A DNA stretch of 14,176 nucleotides, taken from positions 1 through 14,176 of the forward strand of contig JBHJGY010000071.1 in the NCBI GenBank assembly GCA_050331335.1, read 5' to 3'. The position numbers were made by a program, and so were the translations under genes. Source of the DNA: Thermohalobaculum sp050331335 (lineage in GTDB: Bacteria; Pseudomonadota; Alphaproteobacteria; Rhodobacterales; Rhodobacteraceae). Below, one piece after another: positions 1 to 6,437 of the stretch. Below the pieces are notes generated by a model, which saw nothing but the letters and a program-made list of their open reading frames with translations, was not told the origin of the DNA and searched no databases. Each line of letters begins with the position of its first letter. Position 1 is the first letter of the stretch.

Positions 1-145
1 CAAGCGCGCGTTGCGTCCGGTCGCCTGGGTAGCGGGCATAGTGCACCCCGGGGGCGGCGAGGGCGGGCCGATTAGCCGCCAAGATGCGTTGGAGGGTCTG
101 GGTGCCTGTCTTCTCGGTGCCAATATGCAGGATCGCCCGCCGCAT
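1..145 (-). CDS. Sulfotransferase-like protein, N-terminal fragment (3' end cut by window edge)
   Basis: The minus strand reads from an ATG at 145 to the window edge without a stop, giving 48 residues that begin MRRAILHIGTEKTGTQTLQR. The HIGTEKTGTxTLQ stretch at residues 7-19 matches the 5'-phosphosulfate-binding loop (PSB loop) that opens sulfotransferase-like proteins, which use the sulfate donor PAPS. The serine or threonine-rich loop is the only diagnostic part visible; the acceptor substrate cannot be told. The start is supported by a strong purine-rich ribosome-binding site (GGGGAGGGACGAG) directly before the ATG. The gene lies 88 bp downstream of the serine hydrolase stop on the same strand, and a consensus-like TTGACA sits in that gap, so it may have its own promoter. 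The family call rests on the N-terminal motif alone, but that motif is quite characteristic. Confidence 0.72.
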   Translation of the reverse strand, partial: MRRAILHIGTEKTGTQTLQRILAANRPALAAPGVHYARYPGDRTQRAL

Positions 146-171
146 CTCGTCCCTCCCCGAGCCGCCCCGCC

Positions 172-200
172 CTCTCGCGCCCATAACGCCGGTTTGTCAA
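172..200 (-). promoter_or_regulatory. Candidate promoter for the sulfotransferase-like gene
   Basis: A perfect TTGACA (-35) reads on the minus strand at 200-195. With a 17-nt spacer the -10 position (177-172) is CGAGAG, a poor match. A start near 165 would leave a leader of about 20 nt carrying the ribosome-binding site. Alphaproteobacterial housekeeping promoters often keep a good -35 with a loose -10, so this is possible but weak. Confidence 0.25.
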
Positions 201-233
201 GGAATTGGCGGTGGAGGTCGACGCGGTCGCGCC

Positions 234-1421
234 TTAGGCCAGTGCTGCGCAGAGCGCGGCAAACGCAGCGATCAGTCGTTGGTCGAGGGCATCGTCGCTG
301 GGCTCGGCCTGGGCCGAGAGCTTCACGATCACCACCTCGGCTGTCGGATCGATCCAGAGCCACTGGCCATGGATCCCGACCCCAGCGAGCGCATCGGAGG
401 CGTGGCCCGTCGCGTACCATTGCGCCCGGTACCGGCCGTCCGGGAAAAGCTCGTAAAGATCTCCCGCGCGCCACGCCGCCCTGTCGCCGCCGCGCCACAT
501 ATCGTCGAGCCACCAGCCCGGAAGCACCCTCTGCCCGCCGACCACACCGCGCCGACGTACCGCCTCGCCCAATCTGGCCAGGTCGCGCGGCCGGACGCAG
601 ATCCCGCCGGCCGTGCGCGGGGCGCCGCGGCGGTCGACCGTGACATAGGCCGCCGCCTCCGCTCCGATCGGCCCCCACAGCAACTCGCTCGCCAGATCGG
701 CAAAGCGCCGGCCGGCGGCGCGCTCGATCACCAAACCCAGGAGATCGGAGTTCGGCGAAACATAGTGGAGCACCGCACCATGCGGCCCGATCCCGCGGCG
801 CATCTCAGCCAGGAAACTCCGAAGATTGGGGGCGGTCTCGGGGTCTGCCACCGGGTTCCAGGCCGTCGCGACCCGGTAGCGGGCATAGTCCCCGTCGGTA
901 TTCAGATAGCTCTCGTCGAACCCGGTGCTGACGGTCATATCGAGGAGATGGCGCAGCGTTGCATCGCCATAGGCCGAGCCCGCCAGCTCGGGCATCAGCG
1001 TAACGAGTTGATCCTGCGGGTCCAGCAAGCCGCGATCGACCAAGAGCCCCACGACCAGCCCGGTGATCGACTTGGAGATGGAGAAGGCCACCTGCTGAGC
1101 ACGCCCGTCGGTGTTGGCACCGTACCACTCCCACAAGAGCCGCCCGCCCCGCAGGACGACGAAACTCTCGGTGGCGGTCCGCGACAGCAACTGGGCGAGC
1201 GGGATCTCGCTGCCGTCTCCGTCAGGGAGCATAACGCGCGAAAGGTCCCGCCAGTCCTCCACCAGCGGCCGCGGCATGCCGGCCGGGATCTCCGCGCTCG
1301 GCACGATCTCTCGGAGATTGCAAAAAGCCCAAGCGTTCCAAGGCGCTTGCCGCCAATTCGCGAGCGTGGCCCGAACCGTCGAAGCGGCCTGTGCGTTGAC
1401 ACCGACCGTTTTGTCTCCCAT
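234..1421 (-). CDS. Serine hydrolase, beta-lactamase fold, 6-aminohexanoate-dimer hydrolase (NylB)-like
   Basis: A 395-residue protein of the class C beta-lactamase/penicillin-binding-protein fold (COG1680), closest in pattern to the NylB-type hydrolases and family VIII esterases. Visible motifs are the S-x-x-K nucleophile motif in FSISKS (Ser114, Lys117), the second catalytic element HYVSPNSDLLG with Tyr220, and the C-terminal strand region GVGIHGQWLWIDP followed by VVIVKLS (about 348-369), which is typical of this subgroup. I see no signal peptide or membrane segment, so it is probably cytoplasmic. The reaction would be hydrolysis of an amide or ester bond; the natural substrate is unknown. 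I chose the ATG at 1421 rather than the upstream one at 1466 because a strong GGAGGGGG ribosome-binding site (1425-1432, minus) precedes it. It is divergent from the Cache-like gene across about 200 bp. Family assignment is firm; substrate is not. Confidence 0.9.
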   Translation of the reverse strand: MGDKTVGVNAQAASTVRATLANWRQAPWNAWAFCNLREIVPSAEIPAGMPRPLVEDWRDLSRVMLPDGDGSEIPLAQLLSRTATESFVVLRGGRLLWEWYGANTDGRAQQVAFSISKSITGLVVGLLVDRGLLDPQDQLVTLMPELAGSAYGDATLRHLLDMTVSTGFDESYLNTDGDYARYRVATAWNPVADPETAPNLRSFLAEMRRGIGPHGAVLHYVSPNSDLLGLVIERAAGRRFADLASELLWGPIGAEAAAYVTVDRRGAPRTAGGICVRPRDLARLGEAVRRRGVVGGQRVLPGWWLDDMWRGGDRAAWRAGDLYELFPDGRYRAQWYATGHASDALAGVGIHGQWLWIDPTAEVVIVKLSAQAEPSDDALDQRLIAAFAALCAALA

Positions 1422-1623
1422 TGACCCCCTCCGAGCGGCTGTGCTGGCACTTAAATCGAAACGCACGAGAATTGGAAGATTTCTTCACAACCATTGCGAT
1501 AAGTGCGATGACTGTCTGTGTGGGTAAGGGCTTGCGAGCCCGGAGCGTGGGCCGCGGGGTGAGGATTTGTCCGCCCAGTGGCGAAACAACCCGGCGTGTG
1601 GCGGCGGGAAGGAGAAGGCCGAC
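1422..1623. other. Divergent intergenic region between serine hydrolase and Cache-like gene
   Basis: This 202-bp gap must hold the promoters of both neighbours. It is more AT-rich around 1450-1500 than its surroundings, which fits a promoter region, but I find no clear -35/-10 pair on either strand. A small hairpin, GGGCT-TGCG-AGCCC, lies at 1528-1541. The Cache-like gene's leader therefore may be more than 100 nt long. Confidence 0.4.
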
Positions 1624-2253
1624 ATGAAAGCTACGACAATCGTCTCAATCTTGGGCGGTGCCTTGATGATGGGCACTGGGATTATGGGCACTGGCGCGCT
1701 GGCGCAGGATACCAGTCCAGAAAATGTCCCGGAAGTCGCCGAGTTCGCCGATCGGGTGACCAAGCTTGCGGAGTCCGAACTGGTTTCCTGGATCGCGGAC
1801 CCGGCAATCATCGATGCGATCAAAGAGCAGAACGATCGCAACGAAGGCATGTCCGCGGACGACATCGCCGCACTCGACGCTGCCTGGCGCGCCGAGACGG
1901 ATGCCCGAGCCAAACCGATGATCTGGGATCTGCTCGACCGGCTCCACTCGATCCTGCTGCGCGACCGGCGCGAGAGTTCGGACGGCGTGGTCACCGAGAT
2001 TATCGTGATGGACAAATACGGTCTTAATGCCGCGATCTCGGACGCGACCTCGGACTTCTACCAGGGCGATGAGCTGAAATATTCCGAGACCTACCTGGTC
2101 GGGCCTGACGCGATTTTCGTCGACGAGTACGAATTCGACGAGTCGACCCAGAAATGGCAGACGCAGGTGTCTAGAACGGTGGTGGATCCGGAAACCGGCG
2201 ACGTGATCGGCGCTGTCACCTTCGGCATCGACCTCACCCGCCTACCGGAGTGA
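1624..2253 (+). CDS. Exported stand-alone Cache/PDC-like sensor-domain protein
   Basis: A 209-residue protein with an N-terminal Sec signal peptide (hydrophobic stretch about 7-26, cleavage probably after ALA at 27). The mature part has an acidic helical region (30-120) followed by the block VVTEIIVMDKYGLNAAISD and TSDFYQGDE (about 122-150), then a YLVGPDAIFVDEYEFDE segment and a closing strand with GDVIGAVTFGIDL. This order (strand, DxxGxNVAxSDxTSDYxQGDE-like loop, strand, GxxxGAxxxGID) is that of the extracellular PDC/Cache ligand-sensing domains normally found in histidine kinases and chemoreceptors. Here there is no transmembrane anchor after the domain and no kinase, HAMP or GGDEF partner, so the protein is probably a free periplasmic binding or inhibitory protein. 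The ATG at 1624 was chosen over 1567 because a GGAAGGAG ribosome-binding site precedes it and the signal peptide then begins correctly. The gene is convergent with a solute-binding protein. The ligand is unknown. Confidence 0.8.
   Translation: MKATTIVSILGGALMMGTGIMGTGALAQDTSPENVPEVAEFADRVTKLAESELVSWIADPAIIDAIKEQNDRNEGMSADDIAALDAAWRAETDARAKPMIWDLLDRLHSILLRDRRESSDGVVTEIIVMDKYGLNAAISDATSDFYQGDELKYSETYLVGPDAIFVDEYEFDESTQKWQTQVSRTVVDPETGDVIGAVTFGIDLTRLPE
1666..1695 (+). repeat. Two-copy 15-bp tandem repeat inside the signal peptide
   Basis: Positions 1666-1680 and 1681-1695 match at 13 of 15 bases and share ATGGGCACTGG exactly. They encode MMGTG then IMGTG within the hydrophobic core of the signal peptide. 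It is an in-frame duplication that lengthens the core. Confidence 0.7.
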
Positions 2254-2262
2254 GGCGGCCCT

Positions 2263-2292
2263 GCCGGCTGCCAGCGCCCGGTGGGCGCCGGC
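2263..2292. terminator. Candidate bidirectional terminator hairpin between convergent genes
   Basis: In the 68-bp gap between the stop codons of the Cache-like gene and the Tat solute-binding protein, GCGCCC (2274-2279) and GGGCGC (2283-2288) form a perfect 6-bp stem with a 3-nt loop, flanked by further GCCGGC copies at 2263-2268 and 2287-2292. On the plus strand it is followed by CCTTGTTT, a weak T-rich tail. Confidence 0.45.
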
Positions 2293-2321
2293 GGTCCTTG
2301 TTTCGGGTGCGGTAGGCCGGC

Positions 2322-3866
2322 TCAGGCGAACCAACCGCGCTCGGCGATACGGAAACCGCAGAGTCGGCCGAACGCGGTCGGCTCAAGCCCCATGACCCGC
2401 TCGGCATAGATCTCGAGATCCGACAAGAAAGCCGGGATGATCACCCCGCCATCGAAATGGGTGATCTCCTGCAAGTCCCAGAAGATCTGGCGCCGGCGTT
2501 CGAAATCAGTTTCCACCCGGCTCGCCCGTAAGAGCTGGCCGAAACGGTCGTCGCACCAGTAGGCGTCGTTCCAGGCGGCCTCGCAGGCGAAGGCCACGGA
2601 GAACATCATTCCAGGGGTCGGCCGGACGAACCAAAACGCCTGAGTAAACGGTTTTGCCATCCAAACCTCGGTCCAATACTGGTCGTCGGCCTCGGGCAGC
2701 ACATTGACCGACATGCCCGCGATTCCCGCCGTATCGGAGAGGAGTATGCCGGCATCCACCGCCCCGGTGAACGCCGCGTCCGCCGCACTCAGAGAAATGC
2801 TGAGATTGCCGAGACCGGCCTCGCGCAGATGGAAGCTCGCCCGGTCCGGATCGAATTCGCGCTGCGGCAGCTCGGTATGGAAGAACGGGTCCGACGGCGG
2901 CACCGGGTGGTCGTTGCCGGCCACGGCATAGCCCAAGACCTTTTCGATGATCTGCTGGCGGGGAACCGCGTGCTTTAATGCTAGGCGCACCTGCGGGTTC
3001 GAAAACGGCTCGGAGCGCACGTCCATCACCGAACTGACATAGCGGCTGCCGACCGATTCCTGCGCCACGAAGGCCGGGTTGGACTTGTAGCGGTCGAAAA
3101 CCAGGAAATTCACGCCATCGATAAAGTCGACCTGCCCACCGGCCAGCGCCGCCTCGCGGGCGGCAAGATCGGGGATCGTCCGCGCTTCGACCCGGTCGAA
3201 CCAAGCGCGCCCGGCCTTCCAATAGTTCGGGTTACGGGTCGCGGCGAAGCGACCGCCCGGCTCGTAGCTTTCCAGGATATAGGGCCCGGTGCCGACAAAA
3301 TTGGCCCAGTCGGTGAAGCCCTCCGGCAAAATGATGAAGTGGAAGTCCGCAAGGATCTGCGGGATGTCTGCATCCCCGCTTGCATGCTCGATGATCACGT
3401 CGCGGCCATCGGCATAGATCCGGGTGACGTCGGCGAGAAACGCCTTCGCGGATGACTGGCTGTCATCGCCGATGTGGCGGTTGAGCGAGTAAACCACATC
3501 GGCCGGGGTGAGCGTCCGCCCGTCATGGAATTCCACGCCCTGGCGGATCCGGAAGGCCCAGCGCTTGGCGCCGTCCGAACTCTCCCAGCTCTCCGCAAGT
3601 TCGGGGATCGGCTCCTTCTGCGGGGTTAGCTCGGTCAGACAGTTTCCCAACGTCAGGCCGATCATATACGTACTCGAGTCGACGTAAGTGACGGGGTCGA
3701 GAGAGTTATCGCTGCTGCCGTCCTGCAGGCCGATGCGGAGGGTCCCACCCCGCTGTGGCGCCTGCGCCTGGGCAGCCAACGGCGACAGGCTTGGCAGCAC
3801 GGCCGCGGCGGGCAAGGCGCCCAGAAGGCGTCGCCGCGAGATATGGTTCCAGATCCGATCGCTCAT
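2322..3866 (-). CDS. Tat-exported ABC transporter substrate-binding protein, family 5 (peptide/nickel type)
   Basis: A 514-residue extracytoplasmic solute-binding protein of SBP family 5 (DppA/OppA/NikA group). The N-terminus carries a twin-arginine signal, SRRRLLG (residues 10-16), then a hydrophobic stretch and an AQAQA cleavage region at about 32-36, so it is probably exported folded through the Tat system. The mature part opens with GGTLRIGLQDG and has the family's LAESWE, IRQGVEFHDGRTLTPADVVYSL and TGPY-ILESYEPG blocks, followed by NPNYWKAG. The ATG at 3866 was chosen over 3881 because GAGGGG lies seven bases before it. Such proteins hand oligopeptides, opines or similar solutes to an inner-membrane ABC permease, but no permease or ATPase gene adjoins this one: a DUF6314 gene is upstream and the Cache-like gene converges on it. 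It is therefore an orphan receptor whose permease, if any, lies elsewhere. Confidence 0.92.
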   Translation of the reverse strand: MSDRIWNHISRRRLLGALPAAAVLPSLSPLAAQAQAPQRGGTLRIGLQDGSSDNSLDPVTYVDSSTYMIGLTLGNCLTELTPQKEPIPELAESWESSDGAKRWAFRIRQGVEFHDGRTLTPADVVYSLNRHIGDDSQSSAKAFLADVTRIYADGRDVIIEHASGDADIPQILADFHFIILPEGFTDWANFVGTGPYILESYEPGGRFAATRNPNYWKAGRAWFDRVEARTIPDLAAREAALAGGQVDFIDGVNFLVFDRYKSNPAFVAQESVGSRYVSSVMDVRSEPFSNPQVRLALKHAVPRQQIIEKVLGYAVAGNDHPVPPSDPFFHTELPQREFDPDRASFHLREAGLGNLSISLSAADAAFTGAVDAGILLSDTAGIAGMSVNVLPEADDQYWTEVWMAKPFTQAFWFVRPTPGMMFSVAFACEAAWNDAYWCDDRFGQLLRASRVETDFERRRQIFWDLQEITHFDGGVIIPAFLSDLEIYAERVMGLEPTAFGRLCGFRIAERGWFA

Positions 3867-3979
3867 ACCCGTTCCCCTCATGATATCCCACCCGCGTCAA
3901 GCTGTCGCCATGCTGGCGGAAATCAATGGGAAAGGGGTCGACAAATGCGCCCGCGATCGGCGCCACGGCCCAAGCAGCC

Positions 3980-4438
3980 TCAGCCGTGCAGCGCGATCTC
4001 AGGCCAAGGGGCCGCAGGGCGCGCAGCATCGGCCCGGCGATAGCGCGTGGTCATCGTGTAGTCCTTGCCCGGACCACCCACGGTCCAACGGCTGAGCCAC
4101 ATGTCCTCGCCGAAGCTGTAGCTGACGGTGTAGCGATCCTCCCCGCAGAGCTCCTCCGCCTGCGGATCGTCGACGACGAAATCATGGAATGGCCTGCCGT
4201 CCTCATAACGCACCTCGATCCGACCACCGCCGGGGAAACGCCACAACGCAACCCGCTCGGCGGCGTAGTCGGCGCCGCGAAAGCGCAGCACGCCCGCCTC
4301 TCGGCAGCGCAGGCCCTCGCCGTCGGGCTCGAAGCGGCAGTCGCCCCAGAACTCGCCGATGACGCCCTCGGTCACGTTCTCGATGATCCGGAGCATCTGC
4401 CAGGTTCCCTGGAAGAAGCTTTGCGTTGCGATATCCAT
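3980..4438 (-). CDS. DUF6314 family protein
   Basis: A 152-residue cytoplasmic protein that matches the pattern of DUF6314, a family of unknown function. Visible conserved points are FFQGTWQMLRIIE near the N-terminus (8-20), EAGVLRF (47-53), VRYEDGRPFHDF (76-87), DRYTVSYSF (101-109) and W-x3-W-TVGGPGKDYTMTTRYRR (114-135). The all-strand pattern with a glycine-tryptophan start suggests a small beta-barrel such as a lipocalin-like fold, but that is inference. The start at 4438 gives the expected family length; no good ribosome-binding site precedes it. The in-frame upstream ATG at 4534 would run across the purB leader and is unlikely. It is divergent from purB across 110 bp and 113 bp upstream of the Tat solute-binding protein on the same strand. 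No function is known to me. Confidence 0.8.
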   Translation of the reverse strand: MDIATQSFFQGTWQMLRIIENVTEGVIGEFWGDCRFEPDGEGLRCREAGVLRFRGADYAAERVALWRFPGGGRIEVRYEDGRPFHDFVVDDPQAEELCGEDRYTVSYSFGEDMWLSRWTVGGPGKDYTMTTRYRRADAARPAAPWPEIALHG

Positions 4439-4485
4439 GGCCGCGAAGATCGGGCATCCGAAGGCCGGGTTCAAGGCGTGCCAGC

Positions 4486-4514
4486 TTGACAGCGGCGGAC
4501 CGCTCGGCCACGGC
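4486..4514 (+). promoter_or_regulatory. Candidate purB promoter
   Basis: A perfect TTGACA lies at 4486-4491. With a 17-nt spacer the -10 position (4509-4514) is CACGGC, a weak match. Transcription from near 4521 would leave a leader of about 28 nt containing the AAGGAG ribosome-binding site of purB. The spacing is sensible and the -35 ideal, but the -10 is poor. Confidence 0.35.
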
Positions 4515-4548
4515 AAACGCGCCTTCTGCGACAAAGGAGTTCGCCGCC

Positions 4549-5856
4549 ATGATCCCGCGCTATTCCCGCCCCGAGATGGCTGAGCTCTGGGAGCCGGCTG
4601 CTAAGTTCCGCATCTGGTTCGAGATCGAGGCCCATGCGGCGGACAAGATGGCAGCGCTGGGCGTTATCCCCCAGGAGGCTGCCGCAGCGGTCTGGACGGC
4701 GCAGGACGCGGAGTTCGACGTCGCCCGGATCGACGAGATCGAGCGCGAGGTCAAACACGACGTCATCGCCTTTCTCACCCATCTCGCCGAGATCGTCGGG
4801 CCGGAGGCGCGCTTCGTCCATCAAGGCATGACCTCCTCGGATGTTCTCGACACTTGCTTCAACATCCAGCTCACCCGCGCCAGCGATCTTTTGCTGGCGG
4901 GGCTCGACCGGCTCTTGGCGGCGCTCGAGGCCCGCGCGAAGGAGCATAAGGATACGCTCTGCATCGGGCGCTCCCACGGCATCCACGCCGAGCCCACCAC
5001 CTTCGGGCTCAAGCTGGCGCAAGCCTATGCAGAGATGGCCCGCGGGCGCGCGCGCCTCATGGCGGCCCGGGCGGAAATTGCGACCGGCGCGATCTCGGGC
5101 GCTGTCGGCACGTTCGCCAACGTCGCGCCGGAGGTGGAAGCACATGTCTGCGCAGCTCTTGGGCTGACCCCTGAGCCGATCTCGACCCAGGTGATCCCGC
5201 GCGACCGCCATGCGATGTTTTTCGCTACCCTGGCGGTCATCGCCTCTTCGGTCGAGCGGCTGGCGACCGAGATCCGCCACCTCCAGCGCACCGAGGTCTT
5301 GGAGGCGGAGGAATTCTTCGCCCCCGGGCAGAAGGGCTCCTCCGCGATGCCGCATAAGCGCAACCCTGTGCTCACGGAGAACCTGACGGGGCTTGCGCGG
5401 ATGGTCAGGGCCTATGCCATCCCGGCCATGGAGAATGTAGCGCTGTGGCACGAGCGCGACATCTCCCACTCCTCCGTCGAGCGCATGATCGGGCCAGACG
5501 CGACGGTGACGCTGGATTTCGCACTCCATCGAATGGCGGGGGTGATCGAGAAGCTCGTCGTTTATCCTGATCGGATGCGCACAAATCTCGAACTGACCCG
5601 CGGGCTGGTTCATTCCCAGCGGGTGCTCCTCGCGCTCACCCAGGCCGGGCTCTCGCGCGAGGCGGCCTATGCCGCGGTGCAGCGCAATGCGATGAAGGTC
5701 TGGGAGGCTGGCGCCGATTTCCTTGCCGAACTCCAGGCCGATCCGGCGGTGACCGGGGCGCTGACGCCGGACGCGCTGGCCGGGCTCTTCGACCTCGGTC
5801 ATCACACGGCTCAGGTGGATGCGATCTTCGCCCGCGTCTTCGGGGCGTCAGGGTGA
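4549..5856 (+). CDS. purB: Adenylosuccinate lyase
   Basis: A 435-residue enzyme of the fumarase/aspartase superfamily. It splits fumarate from SAICAR and from adenylosuccinate, two steps in purine synthesis, as a cytoplasmic homotetramer. The three conserved blocks are present: TSSDVLDT (95-102), RSHGIHAEPTTFG (141-153) carrying the catalytic-region His143, and the superfamily signature loop GSSAMPHKRNP (263-273), which carries the catalytic serine. His70 in REVKHDV fits the other substrate-contacting histidine. Length agrees with the bacterial short type near 430 residues. The ATG at 4549 is preceded by AAGGAG at a spacing of ten bases, and MIPRYSRPEM is a typical PurB start; the longer reading from 4426 would overlap the divergent gene. 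A TTGACA promoter element lies upstream. It is a housekeeping gene and nothing in it is unusual. Confidence 0.97.
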   Translation: MIPRYSRPEMAELWEPAAKFRIWFEIEAHAADKMAALGVIPQEAAAAVWTAQDAEFDVARIDEIEREVKHDVIAFLTHLAEIVGPEARFVHQGMTSSDVLDTCFNIQLTRASDLLLAGLDRLLAALEARAKEHKDTLCIGRSHGIHAEPTTFGLKLAQAYAEMARGRARLMAARAEIATGAISGAVGTFANVAPEVEAHVCAALGLTPEPISTQVIPRDRHAMFFATLAVIASSVERLATEIRHLQRTEVLEAEEFFAPGQKGSSAMPHKRNPVLTENLTGLARMVRAYAIPAMENVALWHERDISHSSVERMIGPDATVTLDFALHRMAGVIEKLVVYPDRMRTNLELTRGLVHSQRVLLALTQAGLSREAAYAAVQRNAMKVWEAGADFLAELQADPAVTGALTPDALAGLFDLGHHTAQVDAIFARVFGASG

Positions 5857-6114
5857 TGGTGCCGTCAACTTAGGCGTCGCTCGCCGCCGCCGGAGATGCC
5901 GGTGACCCCATGCGTCTCGACCTCGGCGGTCTGGGTCTCCAGGGCGGGCGGAGCGCCCGCTTGCGGTCGAGGTTGCGGGTAACGGGCGCTGACGGGCGCG
6001 CATGACAGCAGCCGATGGCGGCCGGCGCTCTGGATCGGCGGATGAGACAACGGCGCGGCATGCGCGTGCCGGAGGCACTGGCGCCGCCCCGATACCGACC
6101 TGCGCGCCGGGGGC
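5857..6114. other. Intergenic gap between convergent purB and the small membrane protein gene
   Basis: This 258-bp stretch contains several open frames without ribosome-binding sites or recognisable motifs, so I do not call a gene. It holds GC-rich hairpins, the clearest at 5944-5960, and a smaller GTGCC-GGA-GGCAC at 6066-6078. Otherwise I see nothing in it. Confidence 0.5.
5944..5960. terminator. Candidate terminator hairpin downstream of purB
   Basis: GCGGGCG (5944-5950) and CGCCCGC (5954-5960) form a perfect 7-bp GC stem with a 3-nt loop about 90 bp after the purB stop. There is no T tract, so it may act as a weak or factor-assisted terminator, or only as a transcript-stabilising stem. 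Confidence 0.35.
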
Positions 6115-6303
6115 TCAAACCTTGGGTCGCATCAGCTCCTTCGTGATGACCCAGGCAAGCGGGATCGCCACCACGAACCCTACCGCCGCAGCGATCAAGA
6201 TTGGGCGGAGCGTGTCGAGCCCCGTGACCAGAGCGGCGACGATCAGAATGCCAGCGAGGGTGGGCCCGGTCATGGCGTAGATGAGGGCGGCGAGGCGAAA
6301 CAT
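6115..6303 (-). CDS. Small two-helix inner-membrane protein (62 aa)
   Basis: The ATG at 6303 is preceded by a strong AAGGAGA ribosome-binding site and opens a 62-residue protein beginning MFRLAALIYAMTG. Two hydrophobic helices are visible, about residues 8-27 and 33-54, joined by a short turn with TGLDTLRP, and the C-terminus is basic (ELMRPKV). Small proteins of this pattern are common in Rhodobacterales, where I recall them carrying an unsupported database name (CTP synthetase); nothing here resembles that enzyme. The gene is divergent from the glutathione peroxidase gene across 134 bp and convergent with purB. Longer readings starting upstream (6439 or 6555) lack a ribosome-binding site and cross the divergent promoter. 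Function is unknown. Confidence 0.78.
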   Translation of the reverse strand: MFRLAALIYAMTGPTLAGILIVAALVTGLDTLRPILIAAAVGFVVAIPLAWVITKELMRPKV

Positions 6304-6363
6304 CCCGCGGTCTCCTTCTTGTTGGGTGCGGCGGGACAAGAGCATGGGCCGCGACCGCCAACC

Positions 6364-6399
6364 TTGACCGAGCGCAAGCGCGCAACAGGTTTTCGAAAA
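6364..6399 (+). promoter_or_regulatory. Candidate promoter and TTTTCGAAAA palindrome before the glutathione peroxidase gene
   Basis: TTGACC at 6364-6369 is a near-consensus -35; a 17-nt spacer leads to AGGTTT (6387-6392), a poor -10. Overlapping the -10 and the likely start point is the perfect 10-bp palindrome TTTTCGAAAA (6390-6399), flanked by GG and ACC. The palindrome's place at the promoter would suit a repressor, but this is inference. Confidence 0.3.
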
Positions 6400-6437
6400 A
6401 CCCGTGTCTTGGGCCAATCTCGATGGAGAAGTTCGAC

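Noticed and set aside
84..1424. A 446-codon plus-strand frame opposite the serine hydrolase
   Set aside because: The minus-strand hydrolase motifs and ribosome-binding site are convincing, and the plus frame also overlaps the sulfotransferase start.
3867..3900. TTGACG on the minus strand before the Tat solute-binding protein as a promoter
   Set aside because: The matching -10 position would fall on the ribosome-binding site, leaving no leader for the chosen start.
4471..5805. A 444-codon open frame on the minus strand opposite purB
   Set aside because: It is antisense to a clear purB, shows no recognisable motif and has the arginine/glycine-rich make-up of GC-driven shadow frames.
5865..6050. 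A possible 61-residue minus-strand protein in the purB downstream gap
   Set aside because: It has no ribosome-binding site and no recognisable motif, and competing frames of similar length exist on both strands.
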